Below the pieces are notes generated by a model, which saw only the letters and a program-made list of their open reading frames with translations, made no database searches and was not told the origin of the DNA. A stretch of DNA of 9,392 nt from Syntrophaceae bacterium UBA2251 (GTDB taxonomy: Bacteria > Desulfobacterota > Syntrophia > Syntrophales > UBA2251): NCBI GenBank assembly GCA_002347815.1, contig DDXV01000017.1, positions 1-9,392 of the forward strand. The letters run 5' to 3'. Made by a program: the position numbers and the translations under genes. This document shows, piece after piece, positions 7,198 to 9,392 of the stretch. Position 1 is the stretch's first letter; each line of letters starts with the position of its first letter.

Positions 7198-7204
7198 GAT
7201 GAAG

Positions 7205-7211
7205 CTCCTTT
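7205..7211 (-). promoter_or_regulatory. Ribosome binding site that fixes the TTG start of tetR
   Basis: AAAGGAG on the minus strand lies 7 nt before a TTG codon at 7197. An ATG at 7216 overlaps this region but is in another frame (the -1/+1 shadow reading), so the TTG is the only start that yields the complete TetR DNA-binding domain. Confidence 0.75.
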
Positions 7212-7340
7212 GCCATGAAGGTCAATCCTCTCTTTGCGGCACGGACACGGAGGTTATTCCTGCCGTTGAACCGGAAGGCATTCCCCATTTTGATTTTCTT
7301 AGAACGTCGTGCTGGTGACCTCAGGTTAGACATTGAACTG

Positions 7341-7357
7341 TGGTCAGTATCTGACCA
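7341..7357. promoter_or_regulatory. Candidate TetR operator (17-bp palindrome)
   Basis: TGGTCAG (7341-7347) and CTGACCA (7351-7357) form a perfect 7-bp inverted repeat around TAT. A second palindrome, CATGA-G-TCATG (7356-7366), overlaps its right edge. Both fall just downstream of the proposed -10 of the tetR promoter, where a bound repressor would block transcription. Size and symmetry fit TetR-family operators. I do not see the same palindrome ahead of the acyl-CoA dehydrogenase or fadN, which fits a single control point for the operon. Confidence 0.6.
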
Positions 7358-7374
7358 TGAGTCATGAACGATTT

Positions 7375-7401
7375 CCTATACCATTCTTCGAGGAGTGTCA
7401 A
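7375..7401 (-). promoter_or_regulatory. Probable promoter of the tetR/beta-oxidation operon
   Basis: On the minus strand a perfect -35 TTGACA (complement of 7396-7401) is followed after 15 nt by TATAGG (complement of 7375-7380). The spacing is 2 nt short of ideal. The A/T-rich stretch just upstream (TTTATTTTTTC) could act as an UP element. The same TATAGGAAAT string is the -10 region of the tRNA-Val promoter. The predicted transcript would have a leader of about 170 nt before tetR. Confidence 0.55.
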
Positions 7402-7421
7402 GAAAAAATAAATAGTTGTAA

Positions 7422-8957
7422 TTATCTGAGATCAGGTGGTTTTCTGTTTGCCCCGCTCAAAGCCAGCGCCAGATTTTTTTTTGCCTCCGCATAGTCGGGG
7501 CGGAGGTGGAGGGCGGTTCGAAAGTGACTGATGGCGTCGTGCATTTTCCCCTGCATGGCCAGGGCGATGGCCAGGTTGTTGTGCGCTTCGGCAAAGGCAG
7601 GATGTATTTCAAGGGCGGTGCGATAATAGGTCTCCGCCTCGGCATAGCGACCTTGCGCGGCCAGCGCCGACCCGGCATTGAAGAGGGCCTCGGGATAGCG
7701 CGGTCGGATGGCAAGGGCCTTCCGGTAGTGCCGCAAGGCTTCATCCATGCTCCCCTTGCACCCCTTCCTGGCGAGCGCGGCGCCCAGGTTGTTGTGGGCA
7801 AGATAATTGCGCTCCGTAACCGCGACGGCCCGGCGAAAGAGGCGTTCGGCATCCGCCCAATAGGCGACCTGAGCACGGGCCGGCGGGATCAGGGCCAATA
7901 CAATGGCGAGTCCCCCGATCGCGACGAGGGCGCGGCCGAGCCGCCGGGGCGCGAGCATATCCGTCATCCCCCAGACGATCATGATGAAAAGACCGATGAG
8001 GGGAATGTAGGTGTAGCGGTCCGCCATGGCATGGCTCCCGATCTGGACCAGGCCGATGACGGGAACGAGCGTGCCCAAATACCAGAACCAGCCGACGGCG
8101 AGGTACGGGGCGCGTCGCCAAAATTTTAGTGCAAAAACCGTGATCATCACGAGAACGATTGCAGCCAGGGCGACGCTGACCCACGGCCAGGCCCCGGGGT
8201 GGGGGTAGATCACCGCCAGATCCGCGGGCCAGAACATCTTGCCGACATAGCGAACGTATGAAACGACCGCATTTTCCAGGCGCACGGCGAGCGGAAATTC
8301 AGCGACCGTCTTCAGCGCGCCGATCTTCGTCTCGGCCATCCAGGTCAGGATCCCGACGGCGGCCGACAGAGCGACGAGCGGCACCTTTTCGAGGATCAAC
8401 CATCCAATAGGCGTGGGCGAAAACCATCGGGGGCTTTCCCCATCCAGGGCGCTGTCCTGGCCTTCGTTCAGGATGATCGGGGATCCCCTCACGCGCCCCC
8501 GCCCTGCCTCCGTCAAACGCAGCCGCCCCAACGGCCAAATATCCAGAAGCAGCAGCACGAAGGGGAGCGTGACGGCCATCGCCTTGGACGCCAACCCCAG
8601 GAGTGCCGCGACGAACACGGCCGCATAACGCGTCCAGGACGGCCGCTCCGCATAGCGGGCGTAGGCCCCCAGGGCTAGGATCCAGAAGAGGCCGCACAGG
8701 ACGTCCTTCCGTTCCGCGATCCAAGCGACGGACTCCACGTGCAGGGGATGGACGGCGAAGAGGGCCGCGACAAGCGCGCTACGCCAAACGGCGCCGGTCA
8801 TTGACGCAAAAACGAGAAACAACAGGAGCGTGTTCGCCAGGTGCAACAACAGATTCGTGAAGTGATAGCCGCCCGGATTCAGGCCGAAGAACTGGTAATC
8901 CAGCATGAGCGACACCCAGGTCAGCGGATGCCAGAACCCGGCTTCTGTGCTCGTCAT
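7422..8957 (-). CDS. Polytopic membrane protein with C-terminal TPR repeats (TMTC/O-GlcNAc-transferase-like, GT-C fold)
   Basis: From the first in-frame ATG (8957) this gives 511 residues. About the first 360 are strongly hydrophobic with around eight or more membrane segments. Conserved family stretches are recognisable: the WHPLTWVSLMLD region near the N-terminus, HPLHVESVAWIAERKDVL (70-87), LPFVLLLLDIWPLGR (131-145) and SHAMADRYTYIPLIG (308-322). The C-terminus (about 385-505) holds three clear tetratricopeptide units with AHNNLG/ALFNAG/AHNNLA starts and P-x-Y/F-A/P-EA ends. Bacterial proteins of this kind are usually annotated as TPR proteins or protein O-mannosyl/GlcNAc-type transferases; the chemistry is mostly unproven, so a lipid-linked-sugar glycosyltransferase role is inference. 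The frame continues upstream with conserved-looking sequence (separate entry), so this start probably removes the true N-terminus. It ends 224 bp before tetR on the same strand, with no strong terminator between them. Confidence 0.8.
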   Translation of the reverse strand: MTSTEAGFWHPLTWVSLMLDYQFFGLNPGGYHFTNLLLHLANTLLLFLVFASMTGAVWRSALVAALFAVHPLHVESVAWIAERKDVLCGLFWILALGAYARYAERPSWTRYAAVFVAALLGLASKAMAVTLPFVLLLLDIWPLGRLRLTEAGRGRVRGSPIILNEGQDSALDGESPRWFSPTPIGWLILEKVPLVALSAAVGILTWMAETKIGALKTVAEFPLAVRLENAVVSYVRYVGKMFWPADLAVIYPHPGAWPWVSVALAAIVLVMITVFALKFWRRAPYLAVGWFWYLGTLVPVIGLVQIGSHAMADRYTYIPLIGLFIMIVWGMTDMLAPRRLGRALVAIGGLAIVLALIPPARAQVAYWADAERLFRRAVAVTERNYLAHNNLGAALARKGCKGSMDEALRHYRKALAIRPRYPEALFNAGSALAAQGRYAEAETYYRTALEIHPAFAEAHNNLAIALAMQGKMHDAISHFRTALHLRPDYAEAKKNLALALSGANRKPPDLR

Positions 8958-9146
8958 CGCCCATTTCAGGTTTTCCAGGGACAGCCCCTGGCGGACCTGA
9001 ACGTGATCGGTGACATAGACGTGGTCGTCGTAATGAACGAAATCATACCGCTGAACACCCCAGAAAACCGTGAGGACAAGAACGGCAAGGAGAATGAGAA
9101 CGATGAGTTTGGGATTGAATTGCGTTTTGATGGAGTGGTCTCTCTT
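8958..9146 (-). other. In-frame N-terminal extension of the TPR membrane protein without a standard start codon
   Basis: Sixty-three sense codons continue the frame upstream of ATG 8957, ending at a TAA (complement of 9147-9149). They encode a hydrophobic segment (PKLIVLILLAVLVLTVFWG) followed by QRYDFVHYDDHVYVT and a QVRQGLSLENLKWAM segment. This matches the first membrane helix and the acidic first external loop usual in this family, so the region is very probably coding. No ATG, GTG or TTG occurs in it. Either a rare ATC/ATT start is used, or an indel or substitution has destroyed the start. Confidence 0.6.
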
Positions 9147-9300
9147 TTAAGGACTTCTATCTCATTCTAAAGACCCAATCTCGACAAGCAACCATGGAAC
9201 CGGAGCTCAGAATGGTACAGAGCATCTCATTATAAGCGAACCTCTTCAAAATTGGAAGTTGAAGATTTAATTCGCATGCTACTACAGCAACTTACCCTCA
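9147..9300. other. Noncoding stretch upstream of the TPR gene, with a perfect -10 box
   Basis: I see no gene here. On the minus strand a perfect TATAAT (complement of 9229-9234) lies about 83 nt before the open frame of the TPR protein. The hexamer 17 nt upstream is only a weak -35 match (TTCCAA). A 6-bp inverted repeat CTTCAA/TTGAAG (9244-9264) sits on the -35 side. The only nearby ATG on the minus strand (about 9164) meets a TAG two codons later. Confidence 0.35.
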
Positions 9301-9392
9301 TCCCTGACGTCCGGTATAAAATAACCCTCTGTGCCAATGTGAATGAGACACTTCCCACCCCGTAATTTAGACTCATCTTCTACAGTTGCCCA
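9301..9392. mobile_element. Possible decayed insertion-sequence end (IS21-like), running off the window
   Basis: The segment from 9305 begins TGACGTCCGGTATAAAATAA and continues with CCCTCTGTGCCAATGTGAAT. Two adjacent blocks of the form (G/C)C-rich-AT-rich-AC(C)C resemble the repeated transposase-binding blocks at ends of IS21-family elements, which often contain CCGG..AAAATGACCC and TGCCA..GTGAAAATGACCC patterns. The match is from memory of such ends and is imperfect. No transposase gene is visible. Alternative: on the minus strand the same bases read as a 36-codon open tail (ending KLL at about 9285), which could be the 3' end of an unrelated gene. Confidence 0.3.

Noticed and set aside
7115..7333. 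Small 72-codon minus-strand frame with an ATG near 7216 over the tetR start
   Set aside because: Lys/Ser-rich and without motifs; it uses another frame and overlaps the tetR ribosome binding site and DNA-binding domain coding region.
7422..7445. Possible terminator after the TPR gene
   Set aside because: Only a 4-bp CTGA/TCAG stem precedes the T-rich stretch; the T-rich DNA is better explained as an upstream element of the tetR promoter.
7506..8129. 207-codon plus-strand open frame antisense to the TPR region
   Set aside because: Antisense reading of TPR and membrane segments, with no start signal or recognisable domain.
1..9392. CRISPR array, toxin-antitoxin pair, riboswitch or retron
   Set aside because: I looked for regularly spaced repeats, small paired ORFs with ribosome binding sites, and conserved aptamer motifs and found none that I could support.

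Overview
The window carries a complete four-step fatty acid beta-oxidation operon with its own TetR-family regulator. It is flanked on the left by a tRNA-Val gene abutted by an integrase fragment, and on the right by a membrane glycosyltransferase-like TPR protein. All protein genes except the integrase fragment lie on the minus strand. Moderately high GC, strong Shine-Dalgarno sequences and the protein types suggest a bacterium with fatty-acid-degrading metabolism. My best guess is a Desulfobacterota (former deltaproteobacterial), Syntrophales-like lineage, but this is inference from protein style and cannot be proven from this window.

Left edge (1-518): the C-terminal catalytic half of a tyrosine recombinase reads rightwards and stops 14 bp from the encoded CCA end of a minus-strand tRNA-Val(CAC). 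A perfect hairpin lies between them and contains the integrase stop codon. This is the usual geometry of a genomic island end inserted in a tRNA 3' end; the island body would lie left of the window. The integrase region is about 47% GC by hand count, clearly below the operon.

Operon (630-7401, transcribed right to left): a promoter with a perfect TTGACA -35 and a 17-bp palindrome just downstream (candidate operator) precede tetR (TTG start). Then come a 618-residue acyl-CoA dehydrogenase, an 806-residue FadN-type protein (3-hydroxyacyl-CoA dehydrogenase at the N-terminus, enoyl-CoA hydratase at the C-terminus) and a FadA thiolase. A textbook rho-independent terminator closes the unit. Together these enzymes turn an acyl-CoA into acetyl-CoA plus a shortened acyl-CoA: FAD-dependent oxidation, hydration, NAD-dependent oxidation, thiolysis. 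The TetR protein probably senses acyl-CoA or a related metabolite and represses the operon. No acyl-CoA ligase or electron transfer flavoprotein gene is present. The gene set resembles the Bacillus subtilis fadNAE operon controlled by its TetR-family FadR.

Right side (7422-9392): a polytopic membrane protein of the TMTC/O-GlcNAc-transferase-like TPR family ends upstream of tetR. Its reading frame continues 63 codons beyond the first usable ATG and encodes conserved-looking N-terminal sequence, but that extension has no ATG, GTG or TTG start. The last ~90 bp look like a worn insertion-sequence end (IS21-like), a low-confidence call.

I see no previously undescribed defence or mobile system here. 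The most useful points are the tRNA/integrase junction, the operon's regulatory DNA, a hairpin better formed in one strand's transcript, and the missing start of the TPR gene.
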